Shown here: piece after piece, positions 27,601 through 39,600 of the stretch | Layout: every line of letters starts with the position of its first letter | Numbering within the stretch: the first letter of the stretch is position 1 | DNA from: Phoronis australis | Taxonomy: Eukaryota; Phoronida; Phoronidae | Direction: 5' to 3' | Length of the DNA stretch: 62,000 nt | NCBI GenBank assembly: GCA_002633005.1 | Contig: NMRA01000828.1 | Location: forward strand, 1-62,000 | Program-made: the position numbers and the translations under genes | Notes under the pieces: generated by a model | Seen by the model: the letters and a program-made list of their open reading frames with translations, nothing else | Database searches by the model: none | What the model was told of the DNA's origin: nothing

Positions 27601-30600
27601 GTTTTGTTAAACACTACGTTCCATTTGTTTTTAATGGCCTTAATGGATGCTAGGTCTAATTGGCAGCAGGCAGAAGGTTGTGCTTGTCAAAACTTCTCTC
27701 AAGTAAAATTTGATGTCGAGATACGCACAGATTACAGACTAATAACATTCCAACAAACAAGACTTCCATAACTTTGTCTGTACGTCTGGTAAAACATTGT
27801 ATGCTACTGTTTTAGATGCAGTAAAAATTATAGTCTCTATTCATGACAGTTTGGTGTTAGCTTTTAAAAGACAATCTATGTTCTTTTGTATTCCATCTCC
27901 CAAAGGTGTGATTTTTCCATCAAACTAGTGTATTTACCTGTTCCAGGTGGGTGTTCGTCCGACACCATCTCCCCGACCCCTGCAGAATGCTCAGCCGACG
28001 CATTCCAGGTAAATATAATTATATAATACTTGACATTGGTTAATTTGCCTCGAAGTTGCTGCCATTGGATAAAATGTAATGAAACTCAGCAAGATAGATA
28101 AGTGTATGTTTTGATGTTTACAAAATTATATGCCTGGAAATAAATAGTAGTCACATGTTGAAAGATTATAATAAATAGTAGTTACAAAATAGTAGTCACA
28201 TGTTTAAATATTATTATAAATAGTAGTCACATGTTGAAAGATTATTATAAATAGTAGTCACATGTTGAAAGATTATAATAAATAGTAGTCACATGTTGAA
28301 AGATTATAATAAATAGTAGTTACAAAATAGTAGTCACATGTTTAAATATTATTATAAATAGTAGTCACATGTTGAAAGATTATTATAAATAGTAGTCACA
28401 TGTTGAAAGATTATTATAAGTGGTAGTCAAATGTTGAAAGATTATTTTAAATAGTAGTCACATGTTGAAAGATTAGTATAAGTAGTAGTCACATGTTGAA
28501 AGATTATTGTAAATAGTAGTCACATGTTGAAAGATTATTATAAATAGTAGTCACATGTTGAAAGATTATTATAAATAGTAGTCACATGTTGAAAGATTAT
28601 TTTCACTGTTGCTCATCTGGTATTCATTTGGTGTTTCTTCAGTTACCAAGACAACATGATGAGTGAGAGAAAAGAACTCCAGTATAACTCTATGGAAATG
28701 GGGGCTGCTTCCTCACAGGTTTGTTTCCATGGAGACACATCCAAAGTGACTTTCTGGTTAAAAATACATCAAATTATGACCAGTTGCAGCCTCGTGAAGT
28801 CGAGTCAGTCATTTTACTTGTCGAACATTTTGTTGTGTACATAAAACTACCTCACATGTCGCTGATTATGACTTGCTATTTTGAGAGCACCCTATGCCAG
28901 TTTAACTTGATATAGGTTGCTTCGTAAGGATGGACCCAGTTTAAAATATTGTCATCTCTGCTAGTACAACGTATATTGTTCAGTATTATCAAGGTGGTTT
29001 TAGTATTTCCTTGGTTGCATATAGTGTAGAAAACATGTAGTATTAATTGCAGTAGAGCCTGACATCGTGTTAACGGATTTATTTGCACCTTTCTGAATGT
29101 TTAATTTTGATTCAATTTCAGGTTAAGCATTAATGTTACTTAAAGTAGTCATGGCCGTTCATTTACTTTTGTCAATACTTGGCAAACAAAGTTAACAAAA
29201 ATGAGTGACTCAGTATGTTTGTCTTGGTACTTTGGCATGGCATGAACATCACGGGCAATGTATGAACACGTATTTGTATCCTTCAAATGTAAAAGAAAGA
29301 TCATCCCAAAGAAATGGTCGGTAAACTTCTTTTTTTGTTGCACCCACAAGAAGTCTCAGGGTACTGCAGTATAGACATTTAAAGGACATGGTACTGTAAG
29401 TTTGTCTCTTGGTCACTCCTAACTGTTTGAGATAGTTAGCTGTTTTCTTGACCTATTTCAGAATGGCCATGGTGAGATGCCTTCAGGAGAGGAGGCTCCA
29501 TTCAATGGACCCTCGCTGCTTGATGGCGCTTATGACGAGCAGGAAAGTGCACAGTCATTTCAAGATGCGCTGAAAGCCTGGCGCTCTGGAGAAGGGAGCC
29601 AAGATGATGTCGGCGGAAATGCACTGGCCACACCGCGCAAAAAGAACTCTCCCATGCTGAAAGCCCGTGCAGTAACACCTGTGAAATCTCCTAGTAAGTC
29701 TCACCGTGGAGTCAAATTTTATAAAACCTACTAAGTCGTTCCGTGCAGTAATACCTGGGAAATCTTGTAGTAACTCTCACTGTGGAGTCTGATTTTGTGA
29801 AATCTTATAAATCTCATGCAGTAACACCTGTGAAGTATGCTAGTAAGTCTCCTCATGGAGTCTGATTGTGTGAAATCTAGTGAATTCTTTTCATGTAGTA
29901 ACACCTGTGAAATATCTTAGTTTAAGTTTCCCGGTGGAGTCCAAGTTTGTGAAATCTAGTAAGTCTTTCCGTGCAGTATCACCTGTGAAATTTCCTAGTA
30001 AGTCTCCCTGTTGAGTCAGATTTTGTGAAATATATTTTTTGGACAATAACACATGTGAAATCCAGTAAGTCACCCTGTAGTGTGTCAGGTTTTGTGAAGT
30101 CTAGTAAGCCTTTTCTTGCAGTAACACCTGTGCAGTAACCCTCTTCATACAGTAGCCAATCTGTAAATAAGCTTAAGGAACATTTTTTGGTTTTACGACT
30201 GAAAATGCATTTTGTGATTTTTGTTGTATGGGGTAGACTTGTTGAGGTTAATTATTGTTGTATGGGGGAGACTTGTTGAAGTTATTGTTGTATGAGGGAG
30301 ACTTGTTGAAGTTAATTATTGTTGTATGGGGGAGACTTGTTGAAGTTAATTATTGTTGTATGTAGTAGACTTGTTGAAGTTAATTATTGTTGTATGGGGG
30401 AGACTTGTTGAAGTTATTATTATTGTTGGATGGGATAGACTTGCTGAAGTTATTATAATTATTGTTATTTGGATAGTCTTCTTGAAGTTATTACTGTTGT
30501 ATGGGATATACTTCATCTTGAAGTTATTATTGTTGTATAGGATAGAGCTATAACACAACACAATCTATGTGTTTTTATCACAATTGCCAATTCTTGCCAC

Positions 30601-33600
30601 TTGTTGCCAGACATTGCTGAAATGAAGGATTGTGTCTTTACCAAATACTCTCACTGCTAGTTAGTGGTACAGTGTTTGGCTGCTTCTGCAAAGCTAGTGG
30701 GTTAGATTCCGTGCTACTGCTATTTCCTGCTTTTCACCGATGAAGTCTCTTGAAAAGTGCTTCAACCACTGAACCAGGTTATATCTTTCTTTCTTATTTC
30801 CCGTTACCGAAATTTTACAAAGTCCTGCATCGTAAGAGTTTTCCACAGGTATGCTGTGGGAAAAATATGGATGGTTGAATTCTAAAACTTTCCTCAATTT
30901 CATTGAAATTGGACTCCAAAGCGGTAACAAATATCTCTCCTTTGAAACTAAATTGGCAATTTTATGTTTTATTTCTCCTTGGAAACTAAATTGGCATTTT
31001 TATTTCCAGTTGTCATCATTGAGTCGAGCACCAGCACGAGTAACGACAATATCGCCAAAACACAGGACATTGACATTAAATTCAACAGTGCTGTCTCCTA
31101 CACTGAGAAACTTCTTCTCAAGCAGCATCGCAGACAAGAAGTGGATTCTCTCCAGCTGTCCCCAAGAGCCGAGAGAATGTCTCTGACTCCGCGCTTGAAC
31201 AGTGCGAGGTCGTCGTATCGCGGTGACAGTGTCTCACCCTACTCCCGACGTTTGGGATCCCCGAGAACAAGTAGAAAATATGACGTCTCTGATGAAGGTT
31301 TGTGAGTTAGCTCTTTGAAGTAAGTAATACTCTCTGGTTAGCTATATCATTTTCCATTTAATTGGAGCTTAATAATGTTTTCAATATGTACATATCCCAG
31401 ATCTATGTGTTTATTTCAACTAATTTCTGATTAATGTTTGATTGATTCTGGAAAATTTTAAACTCACATTAATTTTTTTCTCTGATTCCAGACCGTGTGG
31501 ATTTCCAGTCATTGTTTCAGGCCGTTTCCAGAGAGAACAGGAAACAACAGAGTACTCTTCAGATCCTTGAGCCAGGCCTTAAGATTGAGGATATCAGTCA
31601 GACGTCTGTAAGTGAAAGTAATATTTATTTAGTATGTTGCTACTACAGTTTACTTTAAATTTAATCTTGACTTTTTGAAGTAAATTACTAGACTTCATAA
31701 TTGAGTGCACAGTTTTCAAAAAATTCAGTGTAAGTCGAATCACCTAACTTTTTTATTGCCTGAATGTCATGGATTTGAATTTTTCCAGTTTTCCTGTAAG
31801 ACTATGGTAGTGAGGGTGTTCCTAATAAGTTAACTGCCTAGAAGTTTTCGTTTCAGATTTCTTGTCATGATTTTGCCATTGAGATGACTTCAATATTTAC
31901 AAATTGGCTGTTATTTCTTAATCTTTTAGTAAAACTACCTGGTGATAGTGCACAAACTGGTTTTGATTTGGAAAAAATGGCTCACTTAAAATGGCTAATC
32001 TGTTTCTATAAAAAATTAACTTTTGATTTAGGCCACTCTTTGTTATGAAACTGGTTTCAATTTACCTCCTAAATTTGAAGTGGTTACTGGACTTATGAAG
32101 AACTGACAATGTGGTGTTTCTTAAGACCAGGTATTGGCTTGATACATTGGATCATTTCATGTGCCGAGTATAATGGTCTTCACCAATAATGAAGTGCCAG
32201 TTTCTACTCTGTGCTAGAAACAAGTTGTGATCAAAGTGGCATGTGGGCTAAATTAAAAAAATACACTAGAAGGCAACACCTTTAAATTACCAGTACATAT
32301 TCTAACTTGCTGCAACTCACTCAGCAAGTAAGTCCTCTAAAATATGATCCACTCTGATTGAGCTCAGTGATCCAGATATTGAGTGACCTTATTTAAAAAA
32401 AATTATAATCAGTTTGGGGTCGCTGTTTTCACACCGCAGAGTGTGAGGGTGTTATCACACCACAGAGTGGTAGGATGTTTTCACACCCCAGTGGGTGAGG
32501 GTGTTTTCACACCGCAGAGTGTGAGGGTGTCTTTTATGGATTAGCAATGATGGAAGAAAACATGTTGTCATTGTCTAACATTATTACAGGGCTCACCGGA
32601 CTCAGTGAGTATGCAGTTGCTCAGGAACTATAGTCCTTGTTTGCTGCTTTCTCATGCTTCACCGTCTTGTCTTTTCTTTTAACACGCTACTTAAAGTCTG
32701 CCTTTTGTCAATATGATAATGTCTTACTTAGATTTTTATTATTATCAGTTTCATTGGTCTCATTTTTCCTTGCTCTGAATGGAAGTGATTTCTGGACTCT
32801 GTAGAACTGGCAGCCGCTTCAAACAAGTCAAGATTACTGGCTTAATTGACCTTTCAACACATTGTATGAATTGACCTTTCAACACATTGTGTGAATTGAC
32901 CTTTCAACACATTGTATGAATTGACCTTTCAACACATTGTATGGCCTTAAAGGGACATTATCTGCTTGATGGCCAAAACCACAATTTTTAATTGGTACAA
33001 TTGTTGGATGCTATAATCTTCTTGAAGTTGTTAGCTTTGACCAAAACTATAAAACATCAAAGTGTGTCTTTTGTGATTTTGTTACAAGTAGCCAAGTCTC
33101 GCCTTTGTCTGCCAGACATTTGCTGAAATTTAGGCCAGTGTCTGTATCATATAAACACGCTAAAAAGAGTTTGCAATTCAATGCGTTAAGATTTAGCCCA
33201 GTGAAAGAGCGTTCAGCTGCTACTGCAGAATAGTGAGTGCGATTGCATGCTGATTTCTGTAAACTTACTTTTTGCTGAGAATGTTACTTTAAGCAGTGAT
33301 GACTGTCTGCCAGTTCTTTGTAAGCCCAAAAACTATAATGACTCAATGTGAAAAGGGAACAAGTTGACACTATTTTTTTCCTTGCAAGCAATCTTAGTCA
33401 AAAGTTAGTATATTTTGGCGCAAAGTGGGTTCGTAGCAACTTTTCATTTGATGTTGATTTTGCCAGTAATGACTAATTTTTACTTCGCTGCTTGTGCCTG
33501 ACGTTGGTGAATGCGAATCACAGTTACCCTGAAGTCACTGTTTATCTCTGCTAGTTATTCTGTTGACTATTTGGATTTGATTTGGAAATAATTTCTCGTT

Positions 33601-36600
33601 GATAATTGTCTTCACCCAAAATAAATCATGGTCCTAATAGTATCCTTTGTTTTGCAAATGTCTCTTAACTTTTCCATCTATTTCCTTAATTTTTGTTGGC
33701 TGTTAGTTGAGTATTTTGATATAAAGAATTGTGTGATGAGGTAATATATGGATTGAAGTGGTTAAAAATTGTTTTTAACTTAAGTTTGCCTTAACACGGT
33801 TGACAACAAACTGAATGTTGACCAATATTTACTAACTAAATCATTGATCCAAATACTAACTAAAATTGAACCTGTCAAAATGCACTTTTCCTAGCTTAAT
33901 TTTCAAATTTGTCACTGGTCAGAGTAATCCATTGTCAATGGCATCAGTTCTTTTTTGAACAAGCAATGAAAATTGTGTCTTCAATCTGTGTCAGACTTTG
34001 ACAAGGGTCACATGACATCATCTTTCTAAAGTGTCTCTCATTTCCTGAGGCAGGACAAATTCTTCATAGCTTTCTGACTCAGCTCAAAAGTGTTAATTAA
34101 GTGGCTCCACCTTTTGGTAACTAGGTCAACCGTACAATGCATTTACCTCTGCCAATGAGGGAACTGAGATGAATTCAGCGTATGTTGGAATTACTCAGTG
34201 CTCCTTTAATTTCTGCTGGTTTTTTTTTGTTCTGCAAGCATTTAGCAATTCAGACTTCATGTGAATGTTTGATTCTATGCATGGCAAATTCTCATAAATT
34301 TTGTAATTACCAAAATATTTCATTGTTCAAGGCTGTTAAAGATTGTTGTGAATGGCCAAATTATTTTTTAAAGTTTGTCTGATGCTTGCTATGGTACAGG
34401 ACATGAACATGGAAAACTATTTATTTTCATGCTACATATCTTTCGTTGAAAAAAATGAATTATAAAAAATAAATGCCATTTGTCGGCCATATTGTGTCCT
34501 GAATTGGTGAGATTTTACTGATATCAGGAAATGAATGTCTCTTTGTTAGTATCAGTGCCTCATGATATGATATGATATTGGTCACGCTACTGTACTGTGA
34601 TTATTACAGTCGCAACATACTTTCTATGGTCTGGAAGAGGCATCTCACTACCAGGTAGAGGAGACCAATGATGCGTACCAGAGTAATACAAAGTGAGTGG
34701 CGTCCTAAGTCTGCTTTATTACCTGTTTCAAAAGAATGCAATCATGTAAAGCACACAGTACAGACATAATTTTAAGTTAGTGATAAACTCTTGTTTATGA
34801 GTAAATGACTCATTACGACAATGTCTTGTTATAACCCATCATTCTAGCTATTATGCTCTCAGCTTTCATGACGGGGAATTCCATCCGCATTTGGCGGTGC
34901 TACTAAAAAACATTTTTCATATGAACGGGACAGTTGTTGGCTTGTAAACATGTAGTGACATCACGCGTAACTTGGTGATGTGTAAACTTTCAAATAGTAC
35001 TTGTCACTTGCCAGGACTGGAATTGAGAGCACAGGTCGACTGCAACAACTGTTTTGGTGCGAGTACGACAAGGTAACCATCACAGAAAAATTTAAGATCG
35101 AAAACGAGCCTCAAAATGCGTCAGATTTAGCTAATATTTTCAAGACATCTGTTCTCAATGAAATCAAATCTCACCACCAAAAAATTAAAGTGAATGGAAA
35201 TTATGGAGTATTATTCAGGTTACTTGTTCACAAGTTAACTGTGATGTCATGGAATGTATACAAGCCTGCAACTACTTAATGCTTGACAGCTGAGTCATTT
35301 CCTGCATTGTGCATTATTATTGAGCATCCTGCTTTATAGTTTAGTGTTACCTTAAACACGGTTTCACCACATTCCTTCATTTTGTTTTCAGTAGTTTCGT
35401 CTCTGTCAAACCAGCCAATCAGATGAAGGATACAGTAATCATTGAGCCAGTTGACCATCTGTCTTTTCCCACTGAGCCCGCCTACAATGATGATCAGAAC
35501 CGTTGTTCCAGCCGTGCCGTGTCGCAGGTGTACGCCTTCTCGTACGTTGATCCAAAGGCAAGACCTCAATCAACAAGTCAAGAACAGAACCTAAAATCGG
35601 ACAACAATAACAGGAACAATAGTAGTAACCATCGAGTAGCAGCAGAGAGCCGTCCCAAGTCATCAGCAAAAAATCGACCGGAATCCAGGACCAGGCCTCG
35701 GAGTTCTAAGGAAAAACGCCCTAAGAGTCGTGTTTCGTCTCGAGCATCAGTTGTGGGGTAATAATCATTTGGTACAGNATGCCTTGCGCTCTAGAGTTTT
35801 TCAATGGCGGTCGTGAAGAACAGTAAGGCCGTACCTGCTTGAATGAAGTCAATTTTGAGATCCGAAATTTGTATTTAACGCTGCAGGTAAGAGCATAATC
35901 TAAACATTTTCTCGATGATCTAAATAATCTATTTTGGCGCGTAAAAATGGCGGGAAAATTTTGCGACCTGGCATTTACGAATGCGAGCTGGATTTTTAAA
36001 ATGCAACCTGGGATTTTGGCTAGGTCGCAATATGCGACCTGGCGATTTTAATAGCGTCGAGCCCTGATAACCCATCATTCTAGCTATTATGCTCTCAGCT
36101 TTCATGATGGGGAACTCCATCCGCATTTGGCAGTGCTACTAAAAAATATTTTTCATGTGAACGGGCCAGTTGTTGGCTTGTAAACATGTAGTGACATCAC
36201 GCGTAACTTGGTGATGTGTAAACATTCAAATAGTACTTGTCACTTGCCAGGACTAGAATTGAGAGCACAGGGCGACTGCAACAATTGTTTTGGTGCGAGT
36301 ACGACAAGGTAATCATCACAGAAAAATTTAAGATCGAAAACGAGCCTCAAAATGCTTCAAATAAATAATTAGATTTAGCAAATATTTCCAAGAAGGATTT
36401 TCAAGGCATCTGTTCACAATAAAATCAAATCTCACCACCCAAAAATTAAAGTGAATGGAAATTATGGAGTATTATTCAGGTTACTTGTTCACAAGTTAAC
36501 TGTGATGTCATGGAATGTATACAAGCCTGCAACTACTTAATGCTTGACAGCCAAGCCATTTCCTGCATTGTGCATTATTCTTGAGCATCCTACTTCATAG

Positions 36601-39600
36601 TTTAGTATTACGTTAAACACGGTTCCACCACATTCCTTCATTTTGTTTTCAGTAGTTTCGTCTCTGTCAAACCAGCCAATCAGATGAAGGATACAGTAAT
36701 CATTGAGCCAGTTGACCATCTGTCTTTTCCCACTGAGCCCGCCTACAATGATGATCAGAACCGTTGTTCCAGCCGTGCCGTGTCGCAGGTGTACGCCTTC
36801 TCGTACGTTGATCCAAAGGCAAGACCTCAATCAACAAGTCAAGAACAGAACCTAAAATCGGACAACAATAACAGGAACAATAGTAGTAACCATCGAGTAG
36901 CAGCAGAGAGCCGTCCCAAGTCATCAGCAAAAAATCGACCGGAATCCAGGACCAGGCCTCGGAGTTCTAAGGAAAAACGCCCTAAGAGTCGTGTTTCGTC
37001 TCGAGCATCAGTTGTGGGGTAATAATCATTTGGTACAGGGCGCCCATGATAATCTAGATTGGGAGGATTATGCATGTATTGGGGTACTGGAAAAAAAGTT
37101 AATGAAACCAATCTACACTGTTCTTAGACAATATTTTGTAAGTTACCCGAGCCCATCTCATTGAGGTATGTTAGTTGATGTTTCTGTCACTGATTTCTTT
37201 TCTGACCATGGTTTGTTGTGCAAAACTGCACAGCTTACCAATACCACCTCTGGTCGCGCAGTAGACCCTTACTTGCCAATAGCACCTGTGGTCATGCAGT
37301 AGACCCTTACTTGCCAATAGCACCTCTGGTCGCGCAGTAGACGCTTACTTGCCAATACCACCTCTGGTCACGCAGTAGACCCTTACTTGCCAATACCACC
37401 TCTGGTCGCGCAGTAGACCCTTACTTGCCTATACCACCTCTGGTCGTGCAGTAGACCCTTACTTGCCAATACCACCTCTGGTCGCGCAGTAGACCCTTAC
37501 TTGCCAATAGCACCTCTGGTCGCGCAATAAACCTTTACTTGTTCCATCTCTGAAGTATAGTGTAAGCATTACCCTGCCTAACCGATTTTCAGTTCCTAAT
37601 TTTGCAGGCAAGTTTTGCAAGTATACCATGTGATCATCAGTAATATTGTGAGAGTCTGTTGGTGTTAGTTTTTCTATTGTCTGTGACATCGCTATTCGCT
37701 ACTGGTGCCTTGTGTCATGTGGTACATTTTTGCTTCTGCTAAGCTTGTCTTCTGCTCACTAAGCAGAAGCTGAGGTGTGTGTTGGACTAGTGGCACCTCT
37801 TGTGCATTGAGAATTTCATTGTAAAATATCAGTTGCGAATTTGTTGTCAGTGCAAGACAATCAACCCACAGGAGGAATTCAACCATATTTCAATGTCATT
37901 CTTTAAAAAAACTGCACTCTGTAGTCATGCTACTTTGAAAAAATGTGTGGCAATGAAAAAGGTTTAACCATGTGTAATTTTTATTACAGTGGTGGCCTTA
38001 CTAAACATCCTTCAGACACACTCTCAGAGATAGCGAGAATGACACCTGTAGAACTACCAGAACACCATGGACTGTCGGAATTCTTCACAGCAGGCGTTGA
38101 CTCGACACCTCCTGATGAAGAGAAAGTCATTGTTCCGTCAGCCGACAAAGCAAAACCCCTAAACCAACGTCCCGAGTCAGCGAAGAAGATAACAGTTAGC
38201 AATAAGTGTAAGTTACAAACTGAGCGCAAGGTTGCTTTGTACAGTGCCCTTTTCCATTTTTATCCAGCTTTAAAAAACATCTTAAAGCATCTTGTGACTG
38301 ATTATTTTGAGAAGTTTTATCTTCATCAGTCCAAATTTTTAAAATAATAATTTTGTAGATCTGTCCTCATTAGCAACAATGTAATGAAGTCACTGGTCCC
38401 ACAGGATGACTTTTTGTACCTTTTAATATTCACCCATTAGTGAGAGATCCTGCATTTTGGGATGAGCATTAATGACAAGATAAACATTTAGCATTTGATT
38501 TTTATTCTAAATTACCATAAAATATACAACAGTCTGGCTATGCTTTCTTGGAAATGAGATGGTAGAACAAAAATTCGCCGTAATATCCGCCCATGCCCCT
38601 ATAAGCGCCCCCCCACGCGTTTTCAGACTTTGCTGAAATAAGCGCCCAGTCCGTGAACGTGTACATGCGAACAATGACGTACCTACAGTCCTAAAACTCG
38701 GCTACAGTAACGTCTTCAATTTATAAAAAAAATTTTGCACGGGTCTTCTAGACCACCAGCGGCACTGCTACGTTTGTATTTAGCTGTGACTTAACACTTC
38801 AAAGCAACGCAGGGCTTCAAAAAGAATGCAACAGCGTTGCTACGCACTCGCGACGACCGTCTCCCACTATGATCTTACCTTTCAGTAGACACAGCGACTG
38901 TCTCATGAATAAAAATAACTCAGTTTTAAACGCGCGTGGCCAGGAAGCGCGCGCTACATATATGAACCTGTCATCAAAGACATTAGTCGGGAACTATCCA
39001 TTCATGAAACGGGTAGCATATCATCGGTAAGAAATGAATATTGGCACTAATTTCCGACAGTTTCTAATACTATAAAACATGCTTGCATTATTTTTGAGAT
39101 GGATTGTTTGATTAACCATAATTGGTGTTTTTAAGCCAAATATCCGATAAAATGACAACTGACAGTGAATGCTTACACACCCTTACACCAAAAAATAACT
39201 GTCAGATAGTTACTTACGCATCCAACTACACGGCGACTAATATGGGCCTTACCGAGACAAATGTCGAAAGTTTTTAGCACGAAACCGGCAAGTGCTGAAT
39301 GAAACACGCTCTGGTTTATGCCTACTGCTTGTGCAAATTTCTTTAGACACATCTAGCTAGTTAGATTGTGTGGCCCTGGCCAAAAGACGGTCTCTGCTTT
39401 GGCAAATGAACTCTGGTGACACGCACGTGCTCACATACTTGCAGACGAACTTCAAAACAAATGTCACGTGACAACAACATGATTGTGTGTTCGTCCAGAC
39501 ATTTTTCTCGCAGTGTTGCCGATCATACATGTAGATGGCACGATGTTGCACAGATTTGTACTTAAACCTACCGTTTATCCAGACTCCACGGGAACTTAAA

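Larger units (their letters stand above)
23609..28870. repeat. large direct duplication carrying ZBBX-like exons 5-7
   Basis: 23609-25978 and 26472-28870 are near-identical with small indels. A single N (26471) sits exactly at the start of the second copy. The first copy has a repeat insertion where the second has the intact site. Confidence 0.85.
34831..37038. repeat. direct duplication carrying ZBBX-like exon 13
   Basis: 34831-35777 and 36067-37038 are near-identical; between them lie one N (35778) and a hAT-like end (35779-36066). Sequence after TTTGGTACAG continues only from the second copy. Confidence 0.85.

Noticed and set aside
23609-28870. True internal exon duplication giving a double B-box protein
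   Set aside because: The junction N, the missing exon 4 in the second block, and the filled/empty repeat site all favour misplaced alleles.
35001-35279. 92-codon open frame upstream of exon 13
   Set aside because: Its counterpart in the other block copy (near 36260-36540) is interrupted by an in-frame stop, so it is intron sequence.
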